This document shows positions 49,177 to 61,301 of a stretch of DNA of 64,000 nucleotides, piece after piece (the stretch's first letter is position 1; each line of letters begins with the position of its first letter). A program made the position numbers and the translations under genes. This DNA comes from Hevea brasiliensis (lineage: Eukaryota; Streptophyta; Magnoliopsida; Malpighiales; Euphorbiaceae). The notes under the pieces were generated by a model. The model saw only the letters and a program-made list of their open reading frames with translations. It did no database searches and was not told the DNA's origin. Location of the stretch: contig NC_079501.1 of NCBI RefSeq assembly GCF_030052815.1, positions 83,773,979 to 83,837,978 on the forward strand. Reading direction: 5' to 3'.

Positions 49177-49802
49177 CGATAGCTTTTCATTGCTGTCGCA
49201 GGTAGACAGACTGATAGGGCAGCAGACTAGGCTGCTAGTGCATTCAGCGAGAGATCATCGGGTATATTGAGTATACCACATTTTGCATTTTGTACTGTAA
49301 TGTATGTTCACTGTATGTATATTTTGTCCTTGGTTTTGAGCAGTTGTAAATTCAAATTGTACCTTGAAGTTGTAAAATAATTATGAGTTATTTGGCTTGT
49401 AAAAATTGTACTATATTTCTGTATCTCAGTCTTTGAAAAATCACTGTGGATTTGAGTTGAGAAATATGTTGTATTGAGAAATATGTTAGAGTTGAGATTT
49501 GGAAAATATTGAAGTGTTTTTTACAGGTTTTCTGAAGAACTGTTTTATCCAAAATACAGATGGCACTCTGCCAAAATTTTTACAGAAATTCCAAATAATT
49601 TAAATGTGTTAGTTCTATCACTTCAGTTCAAAAAGGTTTTTAACACCTGTAAATAGTGCTCACCACTGTAAAAGAAGTAAGAAAAGTTTTTAAAATCCCT
49701 TGTAGTGTATTTAATGGGTTATCAGTAGACGGAGTTGGTAATTCATTAGGTATACTACGGGATCATGTTATGCCTTACAGAGGGGTAGGGTGTGACAGGA
49801 GC

Positions 49803-51120
49803 CCTCCAAGGAAGAAGGATGAATTGAACCAAGACAAGCCTAAATAAGAGGTTTGTGCACAACTAACTCTTTTTGTTATTTTTCACTTCTAAATTGATTT
49901 GAATAAGTTTATTGCATGATTTTATGATTTTTGTTGTGTTGACAATTTTAACTTGTTGAATGAAATTGTATAAATTAAATATAAATTTTCTTATGCATTA
50001 AGGATTTATTGCATGGTTTTGAGAATTGTAAATTTTAAGTTTGATGTATTGCCAACCTTGAGCATGAATTTATAATAATTAAATATGTTAATGGTTTGTA
50101 AACACTTTTGTAAATAGAAATTGTTTTGAATATGATTTGAAACCACAGTTGACATGGCAATATGTTTTGTATTCTCATTAGCTTGTCTAGTGAGATATCT
50201 CATTCACTAGATAGGGTGAGTTTCTTCCTCTTTGGCTTGCCAGTTGGGGAAGAGTTTGGATGAGTACTCATATATACTAACTAGTCTTTGTTCCTCCCTT
50301 TTAGCCTCAGTTATTGGGAGAGTTTGAATTATCATGATGTACAACACGGCATTGATTATGAAATTTTGTGTTATGGGTCCAATTGTGTGAATTGTTGACA
50401 ATGCCTTTTAAATTATGCATAATTTGATAAATTGTGGTCAAAATAAATAATTTGTCAGTGATTGAAAAATATTGTATTGTTTCATAATTTAAAAGAAATG
50501 TAGATAAATAGTTACTAATTGATCAAAATGTTATTCAAATGAATAATTTGCATGATTGAAAATATTAATTTTTGGATGTCATGAATTTTAAAGGATTTAG
50601 AAATTTTAAATTTTTATTTGTTATGAGTTGTCAAAGCATAACTTGTACTAAGTTTTAAATTATTAGTTTGTGCACCACTGAGCTCATCACTCAGCGATAG
50701 CTTTGTATGCTGTCGCAGGTGAAGAAAATATAGAGCAGCGAAGTGAGATTACTTGAAGACATAGTGAGACTATCTTCGGGTATATCATAGGTATACCCTT
50801 GTACATTAGATTTTAATATAATTCTGTAATTATATGCATGCAATTTCATTCGAGCAGTTGTATCAACTCTTTTGTAATATATTTTTGGAATGTAATCAAA
50901 TACAAATTATTGTAATATTATCTTGAGATTTATGTACTTATAAAGTTTTGTACTACTATATTTATAATACTCCCATGAATGTAAATATTAATTTTGTTAC
51001 CTTAATGAGATGTTTCAATGTTTGATTTAATTCAAACTGTGTATTGAGTTGCTTGTGATAATTTGTGAAATGAAATCGAATAATGGAGTTGGAATTTAAA
51101 TGTATATTGAGCAAAAGATC
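49803..51120 (+). mobile_element. R4 5' LTR, second part (truncated)
   Basis: Continues the LTR left at 39613, with the usual late-LTR order: GTTTGTGCAC, CCTCCCTTTTAGCC-like repeats, the hairpin at 50678, then AT-rich U5-like DNA. It stops near 51120, before the expected end (...GGTGTGACA plus PBS), at the junction with minus-strand fragment J. Confidence 0.8.
50678..50694 (+). other. Conserved LTR hairpin (R4 5' LTR)
   Basis: CTGAGCTCATCACTCAG, a 5-bp stem; TGCTGTCGCAG ends at 50718, 24 nt on. Confidence 0.75.
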
Positions 51121-52093
51121 CATTGCAATACCAAAACAACTATAAACCCCATATCGAAGACTGGATGACTTAGCCCTATAGGTATTATCTTTAAATTTTG
51201 ACTATACTGAAATCTCTAGTCCCATAACAATTCCTGATGTACTGTAATTCGTGCTAGGGTAACGGAGTCGTTAACTCTTGCTACCTTGCAATCATGATTT
51301 TTTGATATTCTAATTATAGAGTTTTAAATCTCTAATTAGGATTTTCAAACTCAATTCTAGTAATAAAACTCTACTCTGGTATATTTGTACCAGAGCAAAA
51401 GCCATTTGCAACTATTTGTATCCTTGTGTACTATTGGGTAGTACGTAGCTCTACACAATAAATCCCAAGTCAGTACTATAATCTACAGCTTACAGCACAA
51501 ACATCAAGAATATTGCATAGTTACTACGATACATCCCAATAGATCAAACTTCCCTATATCTTATTTCTCTCAAATCCACTAATATCTTAAACTTATTTTA
51601 ATTATGGTACCCACTGCTATCTATCAGCAGTAATACCTTTGCTTTCATCTAGGGTAGTTATATTACTATGTGGCATGATTCCTCTAGTGTACTATGTGGC
51701 ATAAATCGACGTGCGCTAGTACAATCTCGGGCGTAATGCCTGATTCCACCACAATTGTAGTAGGCTCTAGTGACCTTATAGCAAATACCCCATATAATTT
51801 TCCACAAACGTCACAGATACGGATAGGGTAGGAACTTCTGGTTCTTTGCTGAATGGTTCTTGATTGCTTCTGCCCTGAAGATTCGCCTCTGTCATACTTA
51901 GGAGCTCGAGGTCCCTCAAAATCTTTTCTCTTTTCCAAATGACTACTAGAACTCTGACCCATAGGTTTCTCACTCTTCTCTATTTTATGTTGTCCTTGTG
52001 GGGGTTGGGTTTGTACTTGGGCCTGGGCTGACAAATTATCAGCCATTTGTTGAAAGAACATGGCCATCTACTAGGCCATTTGTGCAGTAATTT
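51121..52093 (-). pseudogene. Fragment J: gag remnant and pol-less spacer
   Basis: The minus strand reads MAMFFQQMADNLSAQAQ, then jumps directly to KIEKSEKPMGQSSS, so the whole capsid core is deleted. It continues to the nucleocapsid region (RICDVCGKLYG; NCGG-type knuckle with breaks near 51750). Beyond gag (51121-51660) it matches the R2 spacer, including both inverted repeats. It has no pol, like R2. Its gag abuts LTR A at 52094 without PBS or leader, and its other side ends at the truncated R4 LTR. It looks rearranged. Confidence 0.75.
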
Positions 52094-52808
52094 TGTTACA
52101 CCTTACCCCTCTGTAAGGCATAACATGATCCCGTAGTATACTTAATGAATTACCGAACTTCTCCTACCGATAACCCATTAAATATACTACAAGGGATTTT
52201 GAAACAATTCTATTCCTTTTTGAAGGTGGCGAGCATTTTTTGTAGGAATTAAAACTTTTAACTGAAGTTTAAAAACTAAGTAAAGTGTTTGACAAATAAT
52301 TTCTATTTTTCTTAAACTTTGTAAAAATTTTAGCAGAGTGTCGGCTGTAATTGAGAAAAATAAAAAATTTAAACTGTAGAAAAGCACTTCCAAATAAGTT
52401 TCAATCACAACGCAACCTCCAAATTTTTCAAACCAACATCCTCAACAACAATTCAATTTAAAATCCATAATTCAAATCAAAATTGTCATCTCAAGATTTC
52501 AAAATAATTCATACACATTGCATTCAAAATTTTTAATGTACATTCACAATTTTAATTTACAGACATAAAAATCCACAAGATAATATTATTACAATTTACT
52601 GTACAACTGCTCAATTTTTCATTAATACATATGACACTAAACTATTTACAACAAAATTAAGCTACAAGGGTATCAACAAATACTCGTCCAAAAAGGCACT
52701 GCAACCCTATCAATAGCAGCTCACTCTGCTGCTTTCTCCTTGCCCCTATCTGCGACAGCAAAAGAAGCTATCACTGAGTATAAATTACTCAGTGGTGCAC
52801 AATAAAAA
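52094..52808 (-). mobile_element. LTR A, first part
   Basis: Starts TGTTACACCTTACCCC and matches the reverse complement of the end of S6 (61296 downward) and of R1/R2 LTR ends. It is interrupted after ACAATAAAAA by S5. The pre-insertion join GCACAATAAAAATTTAAAA is present uninterrupted in S6 near 60585 (reverse strand). Confidence 0.88.
52774..52792 (-). other. Conserved LTR hairpin (LTR A)
   Basis: CTGAGTATAAATTACTCAG, a 7-bp stem; on the minus strand TGTCGCAG ends at 52750, 24 nt on. Confidence 0.8.
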
Positions 52809-53425
52809 TGTGACACTCCTTACCCGTCTACAGTATAGCCGAGTAAGATATGCCACACAGTGTATCGAAACACCATATTTTATCTCAATTATTTTTATCC
52901 TTCTTTAATTTATTTCTTCATGGTTATGAAGTGCAATTTGTGAAATTTAACTCATTTAAGTCATTTATTGAAATTTTAAATTCATTTGAGGCTCTGAAAA
53001 TTTTATAGAAAATCTGACAGAGTACCGGCTAAAAATGGAGAAAACAGTTCTTCGAAACCTGTGAAAAACACTTCCAATAGTCATTCTATTCCACAACTCC
53101 CAATTATCACATCAATTTTCAATAATTTCTCAATAACTCTTCCATTTGTCATTCATTCATTTAACATCATAATCATGTACATTTTATTTATAAACATAAA
53201 TTTACAAATACTGACATTCATACCAAATTATATTACATAAGTTTCAATTTATACATGAGAAAATAAAAGTTTGATTACAAACAGTACAACCAGTATAAAA
53301 TACCAAAATGGGACCTAGTGTCCTACCAACGCACTGTAGCTTGTGAGGTGACACGGATACTATGCAGATATGTGAATGGCTCCTTGTCCAAATCTTCAGT
53401 ACCTACGCGTTGCAAAAGTGATGCG

Positions 53426-53442
53426 CTAAGCATAAAGCTTAG
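53426..53442 (-). other. Conserved LTR hairpin (S5)
   Basis: CTAAGCATAAAGCTTAG, a 6-bp stem; CGCGTAG ends at 53403 on the minus strand, 23 nt on. Confidence 0.8.
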
Positions 53443-55380
53443 TGGTGCCAATAATACAAGAAAATATAATATACAAATAAAAGTAAAAATTTCCTAGTTA
53501 TTGTGTTTGTAAGAAATGAATAATTACTAACTTATTGTTTAGTCGAAGGCTAATTACATTTTATGATATTAACTTCTTCTAATATTTTATTAATCGTTTT
53601 CTTGATGATTTTGAGCTTCTTTTTATTGTAATCATTCTTGTTCTTTATCTTGATATTTAATTTCCTTACTTTCTTTAATAATCAATTCAATTACATTTAT
53701 ACTTTTCCATGCCCAAGTAACCTACACAAATTGACCGGACTGGATAAACGGGTCAACTAGCATTGGGTACCAGGTACCTCGGGCCGTCACACCATCGGTC
53801 ACAATGTGTCTCCCGGTGTGCAGACAGAATGGCTAATAAGCCATAAAAGCAATAAGGCATAAAGCCAAATATAACATCATAATCAGTATAGCCATAGGCT
53901 ATCATATCATAGAATGACATGAAGCCATACGCAATACTGCTATCAGAATCCTATTGGCATGCCAACCTATCCAAACCAATCACATTAGGCCTACTAGGGC
54001 ATATTACAAAGTTATTTCTTGAATATTTATACTTAACATGTAATGTTACTATTCATTTGGTCATTTGAGTCAAAATATTAACTTTCTCATATATAATAGT
54101 TACATGAGTTTTAATCACATAGATTTACCTCATTTTGGTTTTCAAAAGTGTTGGTATTAGTTACCAATCATTGCTTCTAATCAATGGAGAATAAATAAAA
54201 ATTTTTAGTTTTGGATATTAGAGTTCACTGTTCCATTAGGCCATTCTACAGTGATAATTTGGATAAGTGTTCTCAATCAAAGTTGTTCTTTATTGTGTCT
54301 AGTTACATATCACCTTTTGAATCACCTCATTTGGAGTTTTCTAGCTCAAGTTATGGCTATTGCACCATAACTGGTCAGATTGCCTTTACCCAGAATTTCT
54401 GGGCAATTGTTGGATATTGGTAGTTTTTGTACACTGACTACAGGTGAGTTTTTGGACAAGTTATGGTCAAAATTTGGGTTTGTTTTCTTCACAAAAGTTG
54501 TAGGGCTATGTCTCAGCTTTCTTTCGATGTAAAATTCAGGTCAATTGGACCTTTCTACACTGAGTTATGACCAAATGAATGAACAATGTTCATTTAGTCA
54601 TTTTTCAGGGATAGCATATTGGTCACTCGGATTAGGTCAATTTTTAGGGCCACATAGTTTGGTTTTCTGGGATAGGTTCCATCATAAAAGTTGTTGCATT
54701 TTGTGTCTAGTTTAACCCCAATTGGCCTTGAACCAATTGGAGTTACCTAGCTTGAGTTATAACCCTAAGAGCACACTGGACTCAAAGGGTCCAGAATGCA
54801 CACTTAAGGCAGTCTAATTCTTTACATTAGTTAATGTCACCAATCACTCCATTTTTAATTCAAACTACACCAAATGGTCACTAAATGACCATTACAACAT
54901 TATTTTGTGTTCAATTGCATCTACCCCCATATTTGAGTTTCAAACCATAGCCCTAAAATTCCAAAGTTTCAAATTCTTATACTAAACTCATAAATTAATG
55001 TTTTAAGTGATGCAACCATATCAAGGGCAGCCTATTCACTCATTTAATCCAAAGAAATCACCAAAACCATAACAAATCCATGGCTGCCGAAAATAGGGTG
55101 ACACTTTAACATGTTTATTTTTTATGAAATTTCACATATCCTAACTCAAATTATCATTCTAACAAGAAATTTGAAGAAAAAAAGAAAAGGAATTGGACAC
55201 TAACCTCAATTGATCACTCTTCCAAGTTTCCAAATCTTCCTTTTCTTCTCTTCTTTTTACTGCCTAGAGGTGTTCTAAGGTGCGAGGATCAAATTTAGTG
55301 AAGTCAAGTTAGGGATTTATGGTGATTTAAGGTGGAAAGTAAAGCTTGGAGTAGTGTAAAAATGGTGAAATTTTCCTTTT

Positions 55381-55402
55381 CTCTCTCTCTCTCTCTCTCT
55401 CT
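55381..55402. repeat. (CT)n microsatellite
   Basis: About 22 bp of CT dinucleotides inside S5. Confidence 0.95.
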
Positions 55403-56087
55403 TGATTCGGCTAAATGGGGAAGATGAAGTAGATTTCTTTTTTATTTTTGTCTCATTTTTATTTAGTTTTTATCCCTTTTAAGAGACTTATCCATTTCCC
55501 ATTGATTACCAATTTTAATTACCTCATGCATTATGTCATTAATCTACTTATATTTTATTTTTCTTTTTCTTTTATTTCTACTCATTTTCAATTCAATTTT
55601 TAGCAATATTTATTCAAATTTTATTTCATAATAATTATTTACTTAACTGGACAAGTCGGCCAAAAATCATCTCTGAAGACGAAATGACCAAAATGCCCTC
55701 CGTTTGGCTTATTGAGCCAAAATAGTCTGTACCGATCGAAAAAATTTTCTAAGCCTTTTCTTGGCATTCTAATGCCATAGAAACCTCAATGACTCTTATC
55801 TGGAGTCTCAAAAATTATTTCATGAATTTTCCCCTGGGTTTAGGGCTCCTAGCTGCGAAGATCGCAACTTCTCACTAGGTTACCCATCGCTAGGGCACCT
55901 GCTCGTTTAACTTGGTTGTATTTTATTTCTAAAATTTTTCCTACATTTTTCTTATTATTATTTGAGTTATTTATGACTCTTCACTTTAGTCTAAATATTT
56001 TTCCAGACGTTCTAACTGTCCGGACAGACACCGATCACCTGAACAATAGAATGTACAGAATGGCTACAGTAAGAGTGTTACAAAAAA

Positions 56088-57040
56088 TTTAAAATGCTTA
56101 ATATAAACATCCATTGACAAATCACAATTCAAATATTTCACAATTTCTTTTCACAATTTTCAAAGCTCATATAACACAAATTTGATTAAAAAATTTAATA
56201 AATACAGTGTTGCCAATCAATAATACAACTTAGGTTATGACACAAAATTTCTAAACATGCCGTGTTGTACACCACGACAAGGCATACTCACCCCACTAAT
56301 CGAAATCAATGAGGGAGGTGGCTAGCTAGATAATGAGTACTCATCCAAACTCACCCTATAAATGAAGGAGGAACATAATGATATTGTCATGCCAAGAGTG
56401 AATCAAAAACAATTTTAAATCACAATATTTAAATATTTCATACAAACCACAAATCACATTTTATCTCAAAATTTCCATTTACAAAGTAGGCAACACAATA
56501 ATTTCTAAATAAAATTCCCAAAGTCAAAACAATTAAAAGCTATTCATATTACATACTAAATCAAATTTCAATAAAAAAATACTTAAATAAGTTTATTGTG
56601 TACAAATCTGACTTGAGTCGCCTCTAGGCCTTGACTCAATGTTCCTTATATTTTTCAATATTCTTTTCAACTGAAACACACAATTTACAGTGTTTCACTA
56701 TCACATCTCATAATAATTCCAATATTTTGCCAATATAGTACATTTTACAATTCTCACAAGTTGGCATTTATTGCCAATTTTATTTCTAAGGCTTCATTGT
56801 ATAGTAATGGTAAATTTTCAGATTTTGTATGCTAGATTGATCTAGCTAAATGTCTTGTTTCCCTTAGTTTTTAGGTTCTAGTCAAAAGAGCAAATTTATA
56901 GGTTATGTCTTATTGAATTTTTGCCACTGATTTCAAGTCATTCTGAGTTGTATAGACCAAGATATGATCAATTTACTAAAACTGGACAGATTGCATTTTT
57001 AATGCAAAGTTAGGTCAATTTTAGGTCAAATTCAATTCTG
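56088..57040 (-). mobile_element. LTR A, second part (right end lost)
   Basis: Continues LTR A: it resembles the S6/R2 LTR interior in reverse (ACACCACGACAAGGCATACT near 56271) and then S3 (20130-20450) with AAACTGGACAGATTGCA. Similarity ends near 57040. The expected terminus GTGTTACA is absent. Confidence 0.75.
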
Positions 57041-57600
57041 GCAGATTTGGTGAAAAACCTAGAAATCTGGCACAAGCTCTCAAATACAAGAATGAAGGAA
57101 CACAATATGTAAGCTAAGATTAAGGTGACTGCAACAAGAAGGAGAAAGAGGAGGCAGTGAGAAAGTGTAGAGAAGAGGGAAGAGACTGAGTGAGGAATTT
57201 TACCAGGAGCTAGTCTGTGCAAGAGAGCAAATCGAGAGAGAGAGAGAGAGAGAGAGTTGGGGGGGGGGGGGGGTGGGGAGAAGTTCAGTCGAGGGTAACT
57301 TAAAAAAGAAAAGGTGGGTGCTTTATGCGGTTACTTGGTTACATAAAAAAAATTTTTAAAAAAAAACCATATATATATATTTTTTTTTATTTTATTATGA
57401 AAAATAAAATAATTTAAAGTAAGTTTAGAACTTGCAAGATTTTTATGGAAAAAAATTTTTTTACAATAAAATAATTAATTTATGTAAACTTTATTAATTA
57501 AAAAATAAAATTAAAAAAAAACATTATGATTAGTGTGAAACTTTTGAATAGCATGGGAAAAAGGAGAGTCCGGTAGACTCCCTTCTTAAGGTTAAAGAAT
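57041..57600. other. Unassigned junction DNA with GA and G runs
   Basis: No match to the LTRs or internal regions of this window. It contains (GA)n at about 57230-57256, a run of 15 G (57259-57273) and then very AT-rich sequence. The open frame at 57010-57222 (minus) has no domain. It separates fragment J from the R4 internal region. Confidence 0.4.
57230..57273. repeat. (GA)n followed by a G15 run
   Basis: About 27 bp of GA dinucleotides, then TT, then 15 consecutive G. Simple-sequence tract; the G run could also be an assembly weak point. Confidence 0.9.
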
Positions 57601-57834
57601 TGTTTATGGTTCAATAAAAAAAAAGGGTAATGATTGCAAAACAGCAAAAAATAAGTTATAGGATATCGGTAGATAAAAGAAAATATATAAGTAAAAATTT
57701 AAATAGTTGGTTAAACGTGATGGAGAAATGTCACGAATATTGGAAGTATTAGCCAAAATGGTCAGATGACCAATTCAGAGTAACATTGAAGTGTAGAGGA
57801 TTTATTAGAAAAAATAAGGAGTACTAGCTCTTGA
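57601..57834 (+). other. R4 internal spacer, left part
   Basis: Resembles the R2 spacer at 45550-45790 (for example AAGTTATAG-, GATAAAA-, AATGGTCAGA-containing blocks). It is interrupted at 57834 by S6 and continues at 61302. No coding region remains. Confidence 0.65.
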
Positions 57835-60800
57835 TGTAACACCCCTATTTGTATAGCCTGGTATATTTCACTGTTCCGGTGACTGTTGTCGGTCCGGACA
57901 ATTAAGGGGATTAGAACCATACTTAAGACAACTAGAGAAACCATAAACACAAATAATTAGTAATTGCCAATTAGTTAAGTATAAATAAGAAAAACAGAAC
58001 ATAAGAGGTTAAACGAGCTGAGAGTCACAGCGATGGGTGACCTCCTCGGGAACGACTGCGAAGTCATTTTAAACTCAAATTTCGAACCGTAAAATGTGAC
58101 GCTGCGATCCTTAGGACCCTTATGAACACAGTGGAAAAGAGAAAATCACGAAAAAGAACTGTTAAGCCAGTCAAATAGTTAGGTCAGGGAGCCGAAAGAA
58201 ATATGAAATTATTTGCAAACCAGGATGAACCGGCGAGGGGCAATTTGGTCAATTGACCCCGAGAGCTGACTCCTGACCTAACTGTCAAATAAAATTGGAG
58301 AAAAGAAAATTTCGGAATCGAGAATTAAATTAAAGAACTAATAGAAAAATAAATAAAAAAAAAGAAGAAAATGAAAAAGTAAAAAGGTGATGACATCATG
58401 CATGACCTCATGCATGATGCCATAAAAAAATTAATTAATTGAATTATTAAATTAGATTTTTATGGTCTTCCATAAGCCAAAATTTATAAAAGAAAATAAA
58501 AGAAAAAAAAAATTAGAAAGCTCTTTTTCTTCCCGTAGCTCTCTTTCTCCCAAAGCTCTCTCACCCTTAAAACCTCCATGAAAGCTCATCTTTGAGCTTG
58601 AAAAACCAAAAATCTCACCATAGAAAATTACTCTACCATGGTTAAAGCTTGTTTTGGCAACTAGAAGAGGTGATTGAAGAATAAAGAAAGAAGAAAGGAA
58701 GAGGTTTGAAGGGAAAGAAAATTCTGCACTAAGGTTAGTAAACTAAATTTGATTTTCTAGTTGAATTAGTTGTGTTTATAGCTTAATTAACTTAGAAATA
58801 AACTTAGAATGAAAAGAAATTAATTATTGGAGGACTAGATGGAAATTCTGGAAGCTAGGGTTTTTGATGGAAAGCATGTGTTTTGATTGAATTTATTATG
58901 TTAGGCAAGCTTATGTGAATGTGGTAATGAGATTGAAATGTTTAGATTTGGTTAAATACAAAGAAATTATGAACTAGGGTTTTGGGACTTAGGGTTTGTG
59001 AACAAAAAATGTAAGAAATGAGTAAATGACATGTTTGACCTATTGTGAAGTTAAAAATGGTCAATTGTGACCAAATGAGTTGTGTTTGAATTGTTGGAAT
59101 GGAAGCTAAATTCGGAGGGTGTATGGTCATGCTGCTGGCAGCATGACCAAGTCAACTTTGAAGGACCAAAACTGAAATTTTACAAGTTCAATTGATATGG
59201 TACCAATTGGGGATGAAAATAGATATAAAATGACACAATTTTTATTTAGGAACCATGCCCAAAAAGTGACCAAAACTTAGTGAACCAATTGACCAAAGTT
59301 GGATAAGTGCAGTCTGCCACTGTACAAACTGACCAAATGAACAATATTTGTTCATTTGGTCATAACTCGAGCTAGACAGGTCAAATTGACCTGAAATTTT
59401 ACCAGTCGTTAGATGACATATAGATCTAAAACTTTCATGAAGAACACAAGTCCAAATTCTGTCAGCAACCAAGCCATTTGGCCACCCCAATTTGGTGACT
59501 CAAATCTGCCAGCACCAAAATTTGCCCAGAAAATCTGGGTTGTTTTCAATCCGGCAGCCCTAGTTCAAATGGCCATAACTTAAGCTACAAAACTCCAATT
59601 GAGGTGATCCAAAAATGAGAATAAACTTAAGACAATAAGAAACATTTTCTATGAAGGAAGTTTTGCCAAATTCCAACAGTAAAATTACCAATGGAACAGT
59701 GCAACTTGGAGCACCAAAACTGAAAATTTGACAATTTGGCCAAAAGGACTTAAGCTTTGAGAAAATGACCAAAACCAACAAATTTAATGACCAAAATGTG
59801 GTATGTGGGTGAAGTTGAAGTTCCCATACCTATTAAGCCTTAAAAAGTCAACAATTTGACTTGAATAGTGTAGTGAATAGTAACCCGAAACACAAAAACT
59901 TCGGGAAGGTCGAAATTAGTCCATTAAAGCTAGGTAAAAATGAAGTGAAATTTATTTTTGGATTTATGCTAAGTTATGGTACTGAAACACTGTGAAATTG
60001 TGTGTTTCAGCTGAAAAAGACTTGGAAACTCGAAGAGAGTGAGTCAAGGCCTAAAGGCGACTCACGTCAGGTCTGTGCACAGTAATTTTTATTTGAATAT
60101 ATGATTCTTGAAAAATTAATTTTTTTTTGAGCTAATTACGAATTGTGTTGCCATTTATGATTGTGAATATGACTTTGAAAATTTACCAGATTTCTAATAA
60201 ATTATTTGCATAAATTATTTTGAATTGATTTTATGTTCACACTTAGCATGACAGTATCACATTATTCCTCCTCCATTTATGGGGTTGAGATCGTTTATTT
60301 TCCTCCCTCTCTGGCTTGCCAGTTGAGGTTGAGATCGGATGAGCACTCATTAGCTAGCTAGCCACCTCCCTCATTGATTTCGATTAATGGGGTTGAGATT
60401 GCTTTGTCGTGGTGTACAACACGGCATTGATCGGAAATTTTGTGTCATGGCTTAAGTTGTGTATGACTTTGGCAACACTGTGTTTATGAAATTGTTTGAC
60501 TAAATTGTGTTATTATGAGCTGTGATAATTTGAGAAATATTTAAATTGTGTTTCACCAATGAATAATTTATGTATTGCATTTTAAATTTTTATTGTGCAC
60601 CACTAAGTATTTTTATACTCAGCGATAGCTTATTTCTTTGTCATGAGATAAGAGCAAGGAGAAAGCAGCAGGGTGAGCTGCTATCGAATTGTGGACCACA
60701 TCGATCATTTTGTATGGGTATTATTTTATACCCTTGTAGATAATTTTGATGTAAATATAGAAATGTTGTATGTATCAATGAAAGTTGAGCAATTGTAAAT

Positions 60801-61296
60801 AAATTGTAATAATATTACTTTGGATTTTCTTCTATAAATTTAATATTTGTACATGTGAATTTCATGTTTATGCCTTGTGAATGAAGTATTAAATATTTTG
60901 AGATGATGAATTTTGATTTGGATTGTGGAATTACTTTGAAGTGATTTGAACTGAGTTGATTTGAGATTTGTTGGTGGATGGGAGTTGAGAAAAATTTTTG
61001 GAAGTATTTTTCTCAGGTATTTGAAGAACTGTTTTCTCTAATTACAAATGGAACTCTGTCAAAATTTTTATAAAATTTGCGGTAAAATTAAAATGGACAA
61101 AAATTTTTACTAGAATTTAAACTTTGAATAAATAGTTTTTAATTATTACCAAAATGCTCACCACTTCCAAAATGTAAGAAAATTGTTTTAAAATCCCTTG
61201 TAGGGTACTTAATGAGTTATCGGTAGGTGAAGTTCGGTAGTTCATTAAGTATTCTACGGGATCATGTTATGCCTTACAGAGGGATAAGGTGTGACA
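57835..61296 (+). mobile_element. S6: solo LTR inserted in R4 internal region
   Basis: 3462 bp from TGTAACACCCCTATTTG to AAGGTGTGACA, with perfect CTTGA duplications (57830-57834 and 61297-61301). It carries the CACAGCGATGGGTGACC block near 58026, donor-like TAAG|GTTAGTA at 58734 and the hairpin at 60603. It has no PBS, PPT or genes. Confidence 0.94.
60603..60622 (+). other. Conserved LTR hairpin (S6)
   Basis: CTAAGTATTTTTATACTCAG: stem with one mismatch and a TTTT loop. AG at 60646-60647 is 25 nt on; the preceding base is G. Confidence 0.8.
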
Positions 61297-61301
61297 CTTG
61301 A

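Larger units (their letters stand above)
39614..49797 (+). mobile_element. R2: complete non-autonomous gypsy element (gag only)
   Basis: The element is flanked by perfect GGAGC duplications (39609-39613 and 49798-49802). It has two LTRs of about 3.83 kb, a PBS, a gag region, a PPT and only about 2.5 kb of internal DNA. The LTRs make up roughly three quarters of its 10.2 kb. No RT, RNase H or integrase is present; a spacer of about 1 kb takes their place. It could move only with enzymes from a relative. The LTRs are very alike by eye, mostly differing by transitions, so the insertion is younger than R3 and R4. Confidence 0.95.
45959..49797 (+). mobile_element. R2 3' LTR
   Basis: 3839 bp from TGTAACACCCCTAAG to GGTGTGACA. 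Differences from the 5' LTR are scattered substitutions and a few short indels, for example near 48884 and 48315. The 76-bp duplication is present in both LTRs (48335 onward), so it predates this insertion. Confidence 0.94.
52809..56082 (-). mobile_element. S5: solo LTR inserted in LTR A
   Basis: 3274 bp from TGTGACACTCC to AGTGTTACA, flanked by AAAAA on both sides (52804-52808 and 56083-56087). The A-run alone would be weak evidence, but the uninterrupted sequence in S6 confirms the join. It carries (CT)n at 55381-55402, donor-like GAG|GTTAGT at 55204 (minus) and no genes. Confidence 0.92.
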
